From the NCBI GenBank assembly GCA_030068075.1, contig CM057829.1, positions 87,411,889 through 87,475,888 on the forward strand: 64,000 bases of DNA. Direction: 5' to 3'. Made by a program: the position numbers and the translations under genes. Shown here piece after piece: positions 1 through 11,449 of the stretch. Origin of the DNA: Paguma larvata. Its lineage: Eukaryota; Chordata; Mammalia; Carnivora; Viverridae. The number at the start of each line of letters is the position of its first letter. The stretch's first letter is position 1. The notes under the pieces are model-generated. The model was not told the DNA's origin, did no database searches, and saw only the letters and a program-made list of their open reading frames with translations.

Positions 1-429
1 TCTCCACCCATTGCCTCTTGAATCCGCCCAGTTTCATTTTACCCAACCGGCATCACGGAGACATCTATCTCTGGAGTCGCCACTGACTGTGTTCCAATCC
101 TCTGTCTTTATTTTATCCAGACAATGGAATAAGTTGAGAGAGATATTCATTGGGGCGCGAATTTTGAGAAGGTGCCAAAAACTCAGTAATTGACATAAAT
201 AATGTCAATGAAATGAAAATAAATGCGAAAACTTCATGATGAGTCAAATATCAAAGTTTTAAATAAAGACAGCATTGGATCAGGCATGGACCCATGGAAG
301 GGGAGCAAGGTCAATGGTTTAAAGGTGGGATCGGAGCCTGTCTCTATCTAAAAAGGTGATATTTTGTTTAAATATTAACATCCAAAGTTCTTACAATAGC
401 CTCCAACACTACTTGCAAAAGTTTAGCTG
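1..429. other. Intergenic, nothing recognised
   Basis: No exon, RNA gene or repeat that I can name. The only open frame in it (11-193) is short and has no recognisable domain. Confidence 0.5.
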
Positions 430-885
430 CAGCAGAATCAGAATCACTTGGAGTCTTGGGCACCTGGGCGGCTCAGTCAGTTGAACATCCAATTCTTGAT
501 TTCAGTCCGGGTCATGATCCCAGGGCCGTGGGACTGAGCCCCACGTGGAGCTCCTCACTCTCTCTCCTCCCGTCTGCCCCCACCACCAACCTCAGCAGGC
601 AACGCGCTGAACGCGGAGCCCGCTTGCGATCCTCTTCCCCTGCCCCTCTCCCCCACTCATGCTTTCTCTCTCTCTCTAAAAAAAAATATAAATAAATAAT
701 AAACACTTCTTAAAACCCATTAAAAAAAATCACCTGGAGTCTCGTTAAAACACCAGTTGCTGGATCCCACCTCCCCAGAGCTTCAGGTTTCCGAAGCCTG
801 GGTAGGGCCCAATAATTTGCATTTGTAACAAGTTTCCAGGAGATGCTGAGGCCCTCTGTCTGGGGTTCACGCTGTGAAAACCATC
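430..885. mobile_element. MER5-type hAT MITE, split by a SINE
   Basis: The segment after 728 (TCACCTGGAGTCTCGTTAAA, then the AATTTGCATTT..AACAAGTT..CAGGAGATGCTGA block) has the typical layout of the MER5 non-autonomous hAT-Charlie family. Its left part (about 430-456) is separated from the rest by the CAN SINE at 457-727. Family assignment is from memory of the consensus. Confidence 0.65.
457..727 (+). mobile_element. CAN SINE (felid type)
   Basis: tRNA-derived head (GGGCACCTGGGCGGCTCAG), CT-rich middle and AAAAATATAAATAAATAAT tail. It is flanked by a 15-bp target-site duplication, AATCACTTGGAGTCT (442-456) and AATCACCTGGAGTCT (728-742), one mismatch apart. The divergent body suggests an older copy. 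It sits inside the MER5 element. Confidence 0.88.
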
Positions 886-889
886 AGCC

Positions 890-1375
890 TGGATGATTTT
901 ACTTCCCTGAACTCATCCCCCATTACTTCCCATCTTCTTTTCGCTGTTCCAACCACTCTGGCCTTTTTGGCCTTCAAGCCAGCTCCTACTTCCGGACCTT
1001 TGTAATTTCTATTCCTTCTGTCTGGAACAGTCCTCCCCTAGATAACCGCAAGGCCACTCCCTCCTTGAGGTCTCAGATCAAAAATCCTTTTAATGAGGTT
1101 TTTTTCTGAACACACCATATATAAAATATCAAACTTGCCTCGCCCTTCTCTGCAGTGCTTTATTTTTCTCCATAGAGCTTTCACCATCTGTTCTCTATTA
1201 TTTTTCTCTTCCCTCTACAATGTAAGCTCCATGACAGACATTCTATACTTATTTCAATATTAATTCCAGAACTTAAAAAGTACTCCGCACATAGGTGCTC
1301 AAAAGATGTTTGTAAAGAAATGAGTGAGGGAATGAATGAATGAACGAATGAATGAACAAATGAATGAATGAGGAG
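890..1375 (+). mobile_element. LINE-2 3' end
   Basis: Shows the L2 3' sequence order: a 'CTGGCCTTTTTGGCCTTCAAG' block, 'GGTCTCAGATCAAAAATCC', then 'AATGTAAGCTCCATGACAG' and 'GTGCTCAAAAGATGTTTGTA', ending in a (TGAA)n tail at 1330-1372. The tail is the diagnostic L2 terminus. It is a non-coding fossil. Confidence 0.75.
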
Positions 1376-2983
1376 AATTGGCATTCGCTCTAGATTGTAT
1401 CCACATCTGTTTCCAGGCTGCCTAGGCGGAGGGAATGATCAAATTTATCGTGTGAGTCTGAGCAAGTCACTTAACTGCAGCCTCTTCCTGCAAAGTTTTA
1501 TTGTAAAATCACCTTAATTGGCTTAATCGGCCCCAAAAAATGACATTAATTCAGTAACCAATACCAGAAGCTTCCAATTCGCCATTCTGTTTTACCCACA
1601 TTGCTGACCTAGTGTGCATAGAGGCCCATTTAAGGTGGCTAAAATTAGAGTCCTTCTACCCTGTTGCCACCTGGTTCCAATAGCTGTAAATCCATCTGTT
1701 CCTACGAAGAATCATCTCTGAGCTTTTATTTCCTTAAACTATTTTTTTCTCTCCTTCTCTATCACTCTCTTTATTCTCCCCAGAGAGTCACCTACCACTG
1801 CCCGACTAAGAGTCATTCCACCTTCTTTACCAGGAGTGGCTCCGATCTAAGTGTCCATTCTCCTCATGTGACTCAGGGGAAATCACGATTAAGAATCCGG
1901 TCAGGATGATCCTATTTCCTCGGCTCGCAGCTGGTTTAGGCATGTGCATATCACTCGGTTCCAGTCTATGGCCAGAGACTGCTGGAGACCGCAGGAACAG
2001 TTAACTTCCTCTCACTAAAGAGACACTGGAGTCAAAATCAAAGATCCTTCTACTATCAAACACATGGTACCTGCATCTGATGTCTAGAACTGCAGCAACC
2101 ACTTTGTAACCTGGAAGAAAGCTAGTGAAGGATAAAACTAGAGATAACTGAGGGGAAAAAAATAGAAAGAAATCGGTTCTTGATGAATCAATGAGCTGAT
2201 GAACGAACAACACTGGAGCTACGCTTTCTTGGGATTTCTTGGCATGTAGGACAACAGGACTCTTATTGTTAAGACAGTTGAATTTAGGGTTAGGAATCAT
2301 CACTTGCATCCTTCCCCATAGTGGGGCTGTGCTCGGTAGCAACATTACGACAGCCCAGTTACACACACAATCTGTCTATAAGGCAAGCTAAATATCACAT
2401 GTATAACTTCACATCCTGGAATGGCCCTTTCCAACCTCCATTAAATTGCTTCCTGGGAATCAAATGTCTATAGTGGCGCTTCTCATGCTGAGGTATCCAT
2501 GTTAAATTTCATGTAGGTCCCGGTCTCTTTAAGCTACGAAATAAACACAAACATCTGCTTCCTGGGTGTGGCCCAGAAAGAAGTTGGTTTACATACATCA
2601 ACCCATGAATGGAAATCAGTAGTGTTTATTATGCACATGACCAAAAATAGTAATCACTGCTTATTATTATTAGAAGATGAGATCTAGGGGAGACAGTTTA
2701 TCTTGAACTTTGTAGGACCTTTTCATACAATCAGTTCAATAGAAGTTCAATACAATCTCACAGATAAAAATGAAAGGGCTATATGACATTTAAAAGAGCC
2801 CCTATAGATATTCGTGATTTGGATAATGGTGATATTTTTGTTTCATATATTCTGGAATCAAAAGCATTATAATATAGCTATCAAATATCTCATGACACTT
2901 AACTGTTTATTGCCTCATAAGGTGTTTGCATCACTGGGTTTTTTTTTTTTTCTTTTCAAAGTTTACCTTTAGAAGTTCATTCT
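1376..2983. other. Intergenic, no gene seen
   Basis: No gene supported. A faint MIR-like phrase (GAGTCTGAGCAAGTCACTTAAC, about 1455) is the only repeat trace. Short frames at 1664-1909 (+) and 2001-2366 (-) have no recognisable domain or codon bias. Confidence 0.5.
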
Positions 2984-3198
2984 CAGGGCGCCTGGGGGGC
3001 TCGGTCACTTAAGCATCCACCTCTTGATTTCCGCTCAGGTCATGATCTCGTGGTTCACGAGATCAAGCCTTGCATTGGGCTCTGTGCTGACAGTGTGGAG
3101 CCTGCTTGGGATATTCTCTCTTCTCTCTCTCTACTTCTCCCCCTGCTTGCACTCTCTCTCTCTCTCTCTCTTTCTCTCAAAGTAAATAAATAAATAAA
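2984..3198 (+). mobile_element. CAN SINE
   Basis: Starts GGGCGCCTGGGGGGCTCGG, contains CTCAGGTCATGATCTCGTGG, a (CT)n stretch and an AAATAAATAAATAAA tail. CTTTAGAAG at 2967-2975 is repeated at 3199-3207 as the target-site duplication. Confidence 0.88.
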
Positions 3199-4159
3199 CT
3201 TTAGAAGCTGACTATCTAGACTCCCTTGTTCTCACCGGGTCACTGCGGCAGTGTAGTTAAAATTCTAACATTCTCCTTTATTTCACATTTTTTGTCGGCT
3301 CCAGTGCGGTATTGGCAAGGGCTAGGGGTTTCTTCTAGAGTTTGGCTAATACTCCTTACTCAGGAAACCTCCAGATGGACATCGCAGAGACGCTGCTCCG
3401 GTGTTTTTCTTTTCAATTTGGACATGTCACGCACAACCTCACTGATGTATAAAACATCAGTAGAAAATGTAGAAAAGTTATTTTGCTTTTTGCTTGCGTA
3501 TACCCTTTTTATGATGAGCTGAGATGTTTTTCCACAGGCAAAAGTTTTCCTGAAGAAAAACTATAAAAAATAAAAACCTAAAATAGAATAATTTAAACAG
3601 AAACTTTGCATTCAGATTTTTACAGTTTCCTGAATAAAAAATAAGCGGAAGCTGTGAAGTCTCTAGGAAAGCAAAAACGTCTAACTGGAATGACACGATC
3701 GAGAAGGCCTAGGGGATGTCCGAATTACGTCATGTTGTATATTTCAAGATTTAGTCATTATGGGTCGGCTTATCAAAGAGGACTCCACCCTGATTTCGGA
3801 ACTGTGTTTGCTCTTCTCATACTCTCACGAGAATGATAGGTGAATAAACATTGCCCAGTTGCCTGAGGTGGATATTCCAAGGCGCAGAGAACTCATGACG
3901 TAAAAATACTGTCTTTGCAGGATTTCTTTATGGATAGCTGGTTCAGAAAATATTTTCAGGACGTGGAATCACCAGAGTATTGTTTTACTGCTGTCACAGT
4001 TTTTCACTCGCAAATCTTTTGAAACTCATATGAGTCCTATATCCATATTAGAGCATACAAAACCACTATGAATTTGTTCCTTTGTAAAATAATGAGAATA
4101 AATAGTGCTGGCTCTTATCTTTTCCTTTTATGGGGAAGTAGAGTTTCCTTCTATTGGGA
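3199..4159. other. Intergenic, no gene seen
   Basis: AT-rich sequence with no recognisable exon or repeat. Overlapping short frames on both strands (3226-3836) look like chance ORFs. Confidence 0.5.
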
Positions 4160-4310
4160 GTTAGTGGAATGGTTTAGATCAATCAGATTTGACTGATCTA
4201 AATTTATATCCTGGCTCTATCAATCCATGATACTGGACAAATCTATTAACATGTGAAACTCTTAAATTCTTCGTCTATAAAAATGGGAAGAAGAAGGGCC
4301 AAAGCTCCTC
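4160..4310 (+). mobile_element. MIR fragment (probable)
   Basis: Degraded MIR-like layout: 'TATCCTGGCTCTATCAATCC', then a 'GACAAATCTATTAACATGTGAAACTCTTAAATTC' region where MIR has the 'GGCAAGTCACTTAACCTCTCTGAG' block, then 'TCTATAAAAATGGG'. Very divergent. A 9-bp inverted repeat (TTTAGATCA 4173-4181 / TGATCTAAA 4194-4202) lies at its start. Confidence 0.5.
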
Positions 4311-4431
4311 ATACTCATCTCTGTCATAAGGCCCTTCACACTGGATTACAGTTGTCTGGTTACTTGTCTGTTTCTGCCATGAAATTCTGAGTTGCCTAGG
4401 GGACAGGAGAATGTCTTTATCTGTTTGGAAC

Positions 4432-4600
4432 AGGGGTTCTCAACCTCGGGTGCCCATAAGAATGACCTGGGCAGTTTTCAAAACCCCAGGACCCAAGCTT
4501 AACCATTTAAGTGATTATCCCCGAGGGTGGACCAACATGTCTTCTTTAGATTCCTCAGGTGGTTCACCTAACGTGAACCAAGATTGGGAACCACTGCACA
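4432..4600. mobile_element. MER5A-type hAT MITE
   Basis: Terminal inverted-repeat-like ends: CAGGGGTTCTCAACCTCGGG near the left end and 'AGATTGGGAACCACTGCAC' at the right. The inner 'ATGACCTGGGCAGTTTT' and 'TCCTCAGGTGGTTC' arms are also inverted relative to each other. This is the classic MER5A structure. Confidence 0.8.
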
Positions 4601-5635
4601 GTACCTGGCGTATAGGGGACATGTTGAATAGAATAAGTAAACTTAGTCGGTAAATGAGTCAAAGATGTCACAGACCACATTATAATATTTACCCATCCAT
4701 CTTCCACCACTAGTCTGTGAGCTCACAGTATGAGAAACGCCATTATATTTGTTTTCCATCTTCATCTAACACAGTGTCTTATTCGCTTTTCATCCTTTGG
4801 CATATACTAAGAGCTCGATGTTGGATTGAGAAAGGCAATATGAAATAAGGCAAAAAGAGTTTCCTTGGTCAAGTAAATTAAAGATTTTTAAATAGATAAA
4901 GAAAGAAAAGACAGATTCGCTCATGTATCTCAAACGGAAAGAGAACAAAGAGTTCCACTTTCCTATGTGCCGCGATAACCCATGAATACAGAACTGTGTA
5001 CTGAATAGCCAGTACACAAAAGACAGGTTTGCCTTGATTGAGTACCCAGAGAAAATTACGAAGCAAACGGGCAAATGCATCTCTTTTGGCCTTTATCTGG
5101 ACTTCTTTGGGCTCTCCAGGAAGAGCTGAGCACATCCAGGGAGGACAATCTCACAAACATTAATGTAAACGACACACTAGTTACTGGATGGTCATTTCTT
5201 ATAAACTGTTTTGAGTAGTCAGTAATGCCTGCTTCTGGTTTTGGTGAGTGCTTGCCCTTCTATTCTCCCCCACGATGTGAATTAGATGAGATTTGCTTGC
5301 TCCCCTGGCCTGAATAAGGCCGAAATATCCTTAAACTCTACCAAACAAAGCCAGAGACTCTCATTTTTGAGGACGAAATGCTTCCTGAATTTATCCTGGA
5401 AAATTCTTTCTTCAGCATTGAAAATAGCTTAAAAGTATGTGTGTGTGTTTATTTGTTTTCTTGTTATTTACTAATCTACTTTGGTAAATTCATACCCATT
5501 AAATTTTTGATAAGATTATCATAACATTTTAAAGAAAATTTTCACAGGAAGTTGTGTGTGTGAGTACCAATTGGTATAAAAGTAAAAGAAAAATTAAAAT
5601 AATTGTATAAAATAAAAGCAAAACATAAAATTGGC
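4601..5635. other. Intergenic, no gene seen
   Basis: No recognisable gene or repeat. The overlapping minus-strand frames at 4790-5135 and 5529-5714 carry no domain I can name. Confidence 0.5.
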
Positions 5636-6085
5636 CAAGTGTTTGACACCTGTCAGTGTCACCCAAGCAAAGATACCTCACCCTGGCAGCTGCAGTGTGT
5701 TGCACCTCCAACATTTTTTGTCACTCCTAGAAGCAGCCTTGTTAGTCCTGCCCTCAGTGCCCCCTGAGGTTTGAGTCCCAACTCTTCAAGACTATTCCTC
5801 TTACCTCAATGTATTAGTACCAGCTGAGGAGTCCTCCCTCTTCAGAGGTCCGAGTCCCGGCTCTCTGGGGCTTCTCTTCCAGACTTTAAATCCTCAATCT
5901 TTTAATTTTGTTCTCCCTGCCCTACTTTTTGTGCAATTATTACCACTATATTCCATTAGTCTTTGCTTTTTGCATTTTCAGCTCTCCAACACCTGTGTAA
6001 TCAACTCCTTCTATTAAATTCTCTATTGAGATACCTAGGGTGGTTTGTTCTTTGCCAACTGGAGCCTGACTAATACACACAGGAA
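5636..6085 (+). mobile_element. LTR-like ancient repeat (uncertain family)
   Basis: The right end, 'ATTAAATTCTCTATTGAGATACCTAGGGTGG...GCCTGACTAATACACA', has the form of mammalian MaLR/ERVL-type solo LTR termini (…CTGACTAATACA). The left boundary is a guess at the TG-rich start near 5640. No coding remnants are seen. Confidence 0.4.
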
Positions 6086-6490
6086 GGAGAACTGTGTAGC
6101 AGTTGGAAGCAACAAATTAATGTACACATAAGCAACATTAAAAAATATTAAATACAGGGTACTGAGTGAAAGAGCAAGGAACAGAACGAGATCATCAACA
6201 CAGTGTCATTTACATAAGTAAAAAATAATTCCTTCAGAAAAATCAGTATTTATTTTCAGGAATACATACAACATATTAGAATGACAGAGATCAGAACCAG
6301 AGTGAGATAGAGACATAAAGGAGAATGAAGGTAAGGAGGGAGGGTTGGGAAAAAGGAAGATAGGTATGAAAAGGACTTTGCATGAATCAATGATTATAAT
6401 GTGCCGTGAATTGAGAGTTATGATTACCTCAACCTTTTGCCCTGTAGAGCATGAGAATCATGAGTCAAGGCTGTTTAAATTGCAAATGAC
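6086..6490. other. Intergenic, nothing recognised
   Basis: AT-rich, purine-rich stretch (GAGAGAATGAAGGTAAGGAGG) without a recognisable exon. Confidence 0.45.
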
Positions 6491-6644
6491 AGGGACACTT
6501 GAGCCTCTGAGTCAGTTGAGCCACAGACTCTTGGTTTTGGCTCAGATCATGATCTCTTATCCTGAACCCCACAGCAGGGCACTGCCCTGAGGGTGGAGCC
6601 TGCTTGAGATTCTCTCTTTTTCTCTGTCTCAAAAAAAAATTGTT
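6491..6644 (+). mobile_element. CAN SINE, 5'-truncated/degraded
   Basis: Contains TTTTGGCTCAGATCATGATC, the GGAGCCTGCTTGAGATTCTC block and an A tail. The exact-type duplication TTAAATTGCAAATGAC (ending at 6490) is repeated as TTAAATTGCAAGTGAC just after the tail, so both boundaries are well supported. Confidence 0.85.
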
Positions 6645-6944
6645 TTTAAATTGCAAGTGACCAAAATTCAAACTAACTTAGGGGAGGTAAGGACTAAATT
6701 TTTGGATTACGTAACAATAAAAAAAAAAAATCCCACACAGCTGAATCCAGGGACTCAATTACACCATGTTATATTACTCTGTGTTTTGCTTTTCTCTGAA
6801 TTGGTTTCTATCTAACACATTATCTCTACGGCAAGACAAGGCGCCTAGAAGATGAAGGCTTTCATCTTAGTGTATAAGGCATCTGAGCTTTAATTTTTTT
6901 TTCTCGTTTCTCATCACTCTGGCCAAAATTATAGGATAAGGCTC

Positions 6945-7024
6945 ATTGGCTTCCATTGGCCTGCTCAGGTCATGGGTCCTTCCCGAACCAATCACTATGG
7001 AGACAAATACTTTTATTGGCCAAT
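6945..7024. promoter_or_regulatory. Cluster of five CCAAT-box cores
   Basis: ATTGG at 6945-6949, 6955-6959 and 7015-7019, and CCAAT at 6988-6992 and 7020-7024, all within 80 bp. CCAAT is the NF-Y recognition core. The surrounding sequence is not GC-rich and has no downstream gene that I can see, so it could be an old LTR promoter or a distal element. Function is inferred only. Confidence 0.35.
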
Positions 7025-7419
7025 CATGGGTCATTCTCCCCAGCGAGTGTTTTCAGTTTCATGGAACCCGTTACTAGAAGTAAATTCTTCAATACAGCAT
7101 CAACCCCATCAAAATGTTTCCAACACTGCTCAATTACTATTATTCTACAACGGCACTGTTCTTGGAGTAGAAATATTGTATCTGGGTACATCACAGAGGT
7201 AGAGGCGGTCTTTAAAGGGAGGACAAAGAACATGACTCACGGCCATGTGGCTTTATTTTAGGAATGCTGTGAATTCCTCTTGCCTAAAATATCTTCCCCA
7301 TCTGCCAACCACAGTCTTAAATTCCAGTTCCACTACTAAGATTCATTGTTGTGGGCCTATAATATGGACCCTCCAACTGCTCTGGAGAAAGTAAATGTCT
7401 CTTTGCATTTATCAGCTTT
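7025..7419. other. Intergenic, nothing recognised
   Basis: No exon or named repeat. Frames crossing here (6956-7261 +, 7024-7233 -) are overlapping shadows without domains. Confidence 0.4.
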
Positions 7420-7628
7420 TTAAAAAGTGTTTACTTATTTTTGAGAGAGAGAGCACGAACAAGTGGGGGAGGGAATGGGACCGAGGATCCGAAGAGAGCT
7501 CTGCACTGACAATAGTGACCCGGATGTGGGATTCGAACTCACATACCTGGAGATCATGACCTGAACCCCGAGATCATGACCTGAGCCGATGCCAGGCACT
7601 CAACCTGCTGAGCCACCCAGGAGCCCCA
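7420..7628 (-). mobile_element. CAN SINE, antisense
   Basis: Reads as reverse complement: TTTACTTATTTTTGAGAGAGAG at the left (tail side) and GAGCCACCCAGGAGCCCC at the right (head). The duplication CATTTATCAGCTTT (7406-7419) / CATTTATCAGTTTT (7629-7642) brackets it. Confidence 0.88.
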
Positions 7629-9305
7629 CATTTATCAGTTTTTAACACCTTAGTATTGATTACCTTATCAGATTAATGACAATAGGGAAAGCAATAGTGA
7701 GGAGTCCCTCAAAGAGTCTCAATGGGTTACAATAACATAAAGGGCAGACTTGGAACCGTGTGGCTAGAGTGATAGGTAAGAGTGTGGCGAAGGCTGGCAG
7801 ATGACAGGGGACACTGGAGACACAACCTGTCTGATACACAAGTCCTCTCGTAAAACTACCCATAACAGCACTTAATTACATCTTAGAAGAGGCATCTTAT
7901 GAGAAGATGCCCTAACGAGACAAGTTCCAAATACGGCAAATTCCCTATTTGAGACACGGCTATAGAACAGCATCTGTCCTAGGTCTGCAGGAAGAAAGAA
8001 GACTGTTTAAACAAAGGATAGCCACCAGGAAGAACCTCAGACTCTAAGAACTCTCTCGTCTTGCTTCTAATAGTTATACATATCCCTAGGACCCTTATTG
8101 ATATTTTCTATTGCCATGCAGGTGCCAGTGTCTAAATGCCTTTTTTTCCAGTTAATGCAGTTAACACAGAGCAACACCCCAAAGCTAGCATCCATCGAGT
8201 GTGATATTGTCCTTTCCTGTGAGACCCGATTTTGAACTCCTTATTAGTAAGTTTCTTATCTCATCAGGCTCCATCTTCCTAAAAGTAATTGTAACAATGT
8301 GTAACAATACGAAACTTCTCCAAAGTTTAGTAAGTAGATGGAAAGAAAAAAGGAGGGAGGAAGGGAAGGGGGGGAAAAGGGGGAAAAAAGAACCACTAGC
8401 AGTGGTTATCTGAGGGAAAGGGAATGTGATGAAAGTCCAGAGAGTTAATAAAAGAAATAAAACTTTTCATTCTATATGTTTTATTATTGCTTGATTTTTT
8501 TACGGTGATCATGAATTCATGAATCCTTTTAGTAATTTGGAATTTAGTAAAATTTGTATCTAATCGATGCTACTTCTAAAAGATCTTTGTTTTAGGATTA
8601 AACTTGAGGGAGGCGGGGCCAGCTCTGTCGCCTAAATACCGACCACATAGAGAAAATGCTGGCGTTGCCTGAAGCTTAAGAATAATGCTTAAGTGATATA
8701 AAACCTAGCTGAATAAAAATGCAAAATACTCCCATTCTTTGTTACATCTGCTTTCCTCTTTCTTCAAGTAGAATGAACTACTGCTGTTCTTGAGAGTGTC
8801 ATAAAGACACAGGTCGGTTATGCCGCTCCCCTGGATGGGTTTCAGTTGGTAATAAATGGTTTTCTGAGAGGTTCGAGTTAAAGCTCTTATGTAAATAGAG
8901 AGAGGCTTACATAATGCTCTTTAAACTAGAACTTTGAAGACAGTCTGCACTAGGCATATGAAATCTGTCTGTGCTGCAAATGACATCTGAAAACTAACAG
9001 GAAACCATCCAAGAAGTGGTTTAAGAAAACAGGAAGGATAAACACCCACAGTGCAAGCTTCTGATCAATCGTTTCACCAAACCTCAACCACCACCAAACT
9101 GAATACGCGTACGTAGGAGGTGTGTCTTGGGCTGATAGTAATGCCGCTAACCAAAGCGTACTTCGCAGCGCTCTGGAGTATCGTTCATTGTAAATTTCTA
9201 TGTAAAATTCTCCAGGGGCTGGAGCTGTGCCTTCGGCTGTTTCCCTCCCAGTAAGGTTAGACAGCGCATCATCTCACGGAAGAAGCTAAACTAGTATTGA
9301 TTTTC
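7629..9305. other. Intergenic, no gene seen
   Basis: No recognised repeat or exon. A purine-rich AGGGAAGGGGGGGAAAAGGG run lies near 8360. The sequence becomes CpG-bearing towards 9.1 kb. Confidence 0.5.
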
Positions 9306-9309
9306 CGAT

Positions 9310-10310
9310 TTCTAAAAGGAGTAACCATTTCGCGCAAAGCCACGCCGGGGGTGGGGGTGGGGTCTGCGTAAAGGAGGAACGCGCTGCAAACCCAGAGCGC
9401 TGCGGAGAGGGGAAGCGGGAGCTGTGGCGGGCGAGCGAACAGAGGCTTCACTCTGCCCGAGGAGCGGGGCTGCGAAGTTCTCGCCACAACAGCTGCGACG
9501 TTCTAATTCTGTCGACCTGCCAGGAGAGACGTTTCTCTGCCAAAAGAGAGAAATTTCTGTGTTCGGGGAGGGAAGGCGGGAAGGACCATCTTTCACCCGT
9601 TCTCACTCCCGCCTCACCTACAGCACCCGTGGGTCCCGCCGTCCTCCCCTCCGACCCCCCTCGGCGAGCCGCAGGTAGGCGGGGAGCGCGCGCGCGCTGG
9701 CGGCGCTCTGAGCGCGGCGGGACTAGGCCGGAGCCGCCCCCCCGCCCCCGCGCCAAGCCCCTCTCCAGCCCCGCCCCAGCCGCGGCTTCGGAGCCCAGCC
9801 CCGCCCCACCGCCCCGCCATCCCGGGGCTCCAGGCCGCGCGCGGGTCTGAGGCGCACGTGTCCGAGCCCCAGATAACGAGTGGGCTAACTTTCAGGTCCA
9901 TCCCAACGCTGAGACCGGCTTTCACCCGCGACCCGGAGCGCGCGCTGAGCGACTGCCAAGTGCGGGCGTGCGGCGGGCAGCGCGCAGGGGAGCCGCGCGG
10001 CGGGCGGCCGGAGGGCGCGGCCCCGCAGCAGCGCGGGAGCGAGCGGCGGCGCCCGGAGCCTCGGAGAGCACCTGCCCCGCCGGGCGCGCCCCTCGCCGCG
10101 CCGCCCCTCTTCGCGGCCGCAGCCCCCGCGGTGCCCGCAGGCTCCGCGGGAAGGGGAACCCGCGGGCAGAGACCCCCTCCCGCCCGCATCTGCTAACTTT
10201 CCTAACATCTCCCCCCTCGCCCTGCCCGGTAGCACACTATTTACGACCGCGTAGACCCGCGCTCACGCACGCCTGCCCTTTTCCCCAGAAGCCTGAAAGT
10301 GGCTGAATGG
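9310..10310. promoter_or_regulatory. CpG-dense block (island) about 10 kb upstream of POU3F2
   Basis: Very high GC with frequent CpG (for example GCGCGCGCGCTGG near 9689 and GCGCGGCGGGCGGCCGGAGG near 9995). Several Sp1-type GC boxes are visible. Long overlapping frames on both strands here (such as 9614-10189 -) are expected from GC-rich, stop-poor sequence and have no domain. Could be a Polycomb-type island of the POU3F2 domain or the start of an unannotated non-coding transcript. Confidence 0.7.
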
Positions 10311-11445
10311 GAACACTGACACGTGAAAACTCTATTCTGAGTGACTTAGCATCCGCCGCCTTGAGGTTTTAATCTTGCCCTGCTCGTCCCGCCCGGTGCT
10401 CCGGGCAGCTGTCGAATGGTCCCGGCAGTCTTTGCTATCCCTAGGGATGAGGAGGAGAGGGGGAAGGGGGAGGAGGAAACGTGAGAGGTCAGGGGCCACA
10501 GGGAATATCCAAGACGAAACTCCGAATTCTAATCCCAGGGATTGAAGTCCACGTGCATTGTTTCCAACCCAAACGCACATGGCAGCTTTCTTCGGAGCCT
10601 TCGGAGCCCTAAATTGTATTTTAGGAAGAGAGAGAAGGGATGCGCCAGCACAGACCGTCTGTCCTTGGCGGGGGGGGGGGTTGGGGGGGGAAGGGTACTG
10701 CTCACCCTACTCCTGCCCTTTCCCTGCCCCACCCCCTTTCATCGGCAACAGGTTTTCAAATAGGCGAGACGCAGGTACGCAGGCACCTGGCTCACTCATC
10801 ACCTTTGGTGGCCGACGCCAGCCACGTGTTGGCCCCAGACAGGGCCAGACAGGCTGTACTAGTCTCGCTGACATGGGTGCCTGTGGCCAGCATCGTGTAA
10901 GATTTCAAAATGTCAGGGCCCTGCCGGGGAGATCACAGACCAGCCTCTCATGAATCTCTTCTCGAAAGAAACGAGTGCTGAGTGCGTTTGTCTTGGCCTT
11001 TGGTTGTTCCTCACCTAAGCAAACTTTTTTTTTTTCCTTTTCCAAACACAACACTGAGGATCACTTGCGTCCTTGCACTTCTCACTTAGACGTTTCAACT
11101 CTAAAAGGGCCCGGGGTGCATTTTGACTGGACTTTCCTTTCTTCTGAGTCCCTGCCAGGGATCTTAACCATCTAGTTTTCCCGGCTGACACTGACAGGTG
11201 GCCTAGGCTTCTGTGGGACAGCTTCCAACGCTCCAGGTCTACCAGGGGTCCGCCCACCAAGCCCCCTGCCCACTAACTACCGCTGACAATAAGAAATGGA
11301 GAAAGCTTACTTCACTCTCACGTGACCTCCAACCTGAGGCTTTTCATGGCGAAGGCAAGGAAAGCAGGGGAGAGGGTGGGTGGACATTCCAACTCAGAAG
11401 GAAAACCCTGAAGTAGCTGCCTCTCCCCACCTTGCACTGTAGTCC
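10311..11445. other. POU3F2 upstream flank, no gene seen
   Basis: No exon recognised. It holds a strong plus-strand G-run array at 10670-10695 (11 G, TT, 8 G, AA, GGG), which could fold as a G-quadruplex and whose length is error-prone in assemblies. Confidence 0.5.
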
Positions 11446-11449
11446 TGAA

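Noticed and set aside
456..695. Frames starting MGTWAAQSVEHP and similar ones at 37691, 39417, 52256 and 60540
   Set aside because: They are translations of CAN SINE bodies and recur wherever the SINE occurs.
814..821. Perfect octamer ATTTGCAT
   Set aside because: It belongs to the MER5 consensus, so it is not evidence of a regulatory site.
4173..4202. 9-bp inverted repeat as a terminator or operator
   Set aside because: The genome is mammalian and the hairpin sits in a degraded MIR-like sequence; chance is the simplest explanation.
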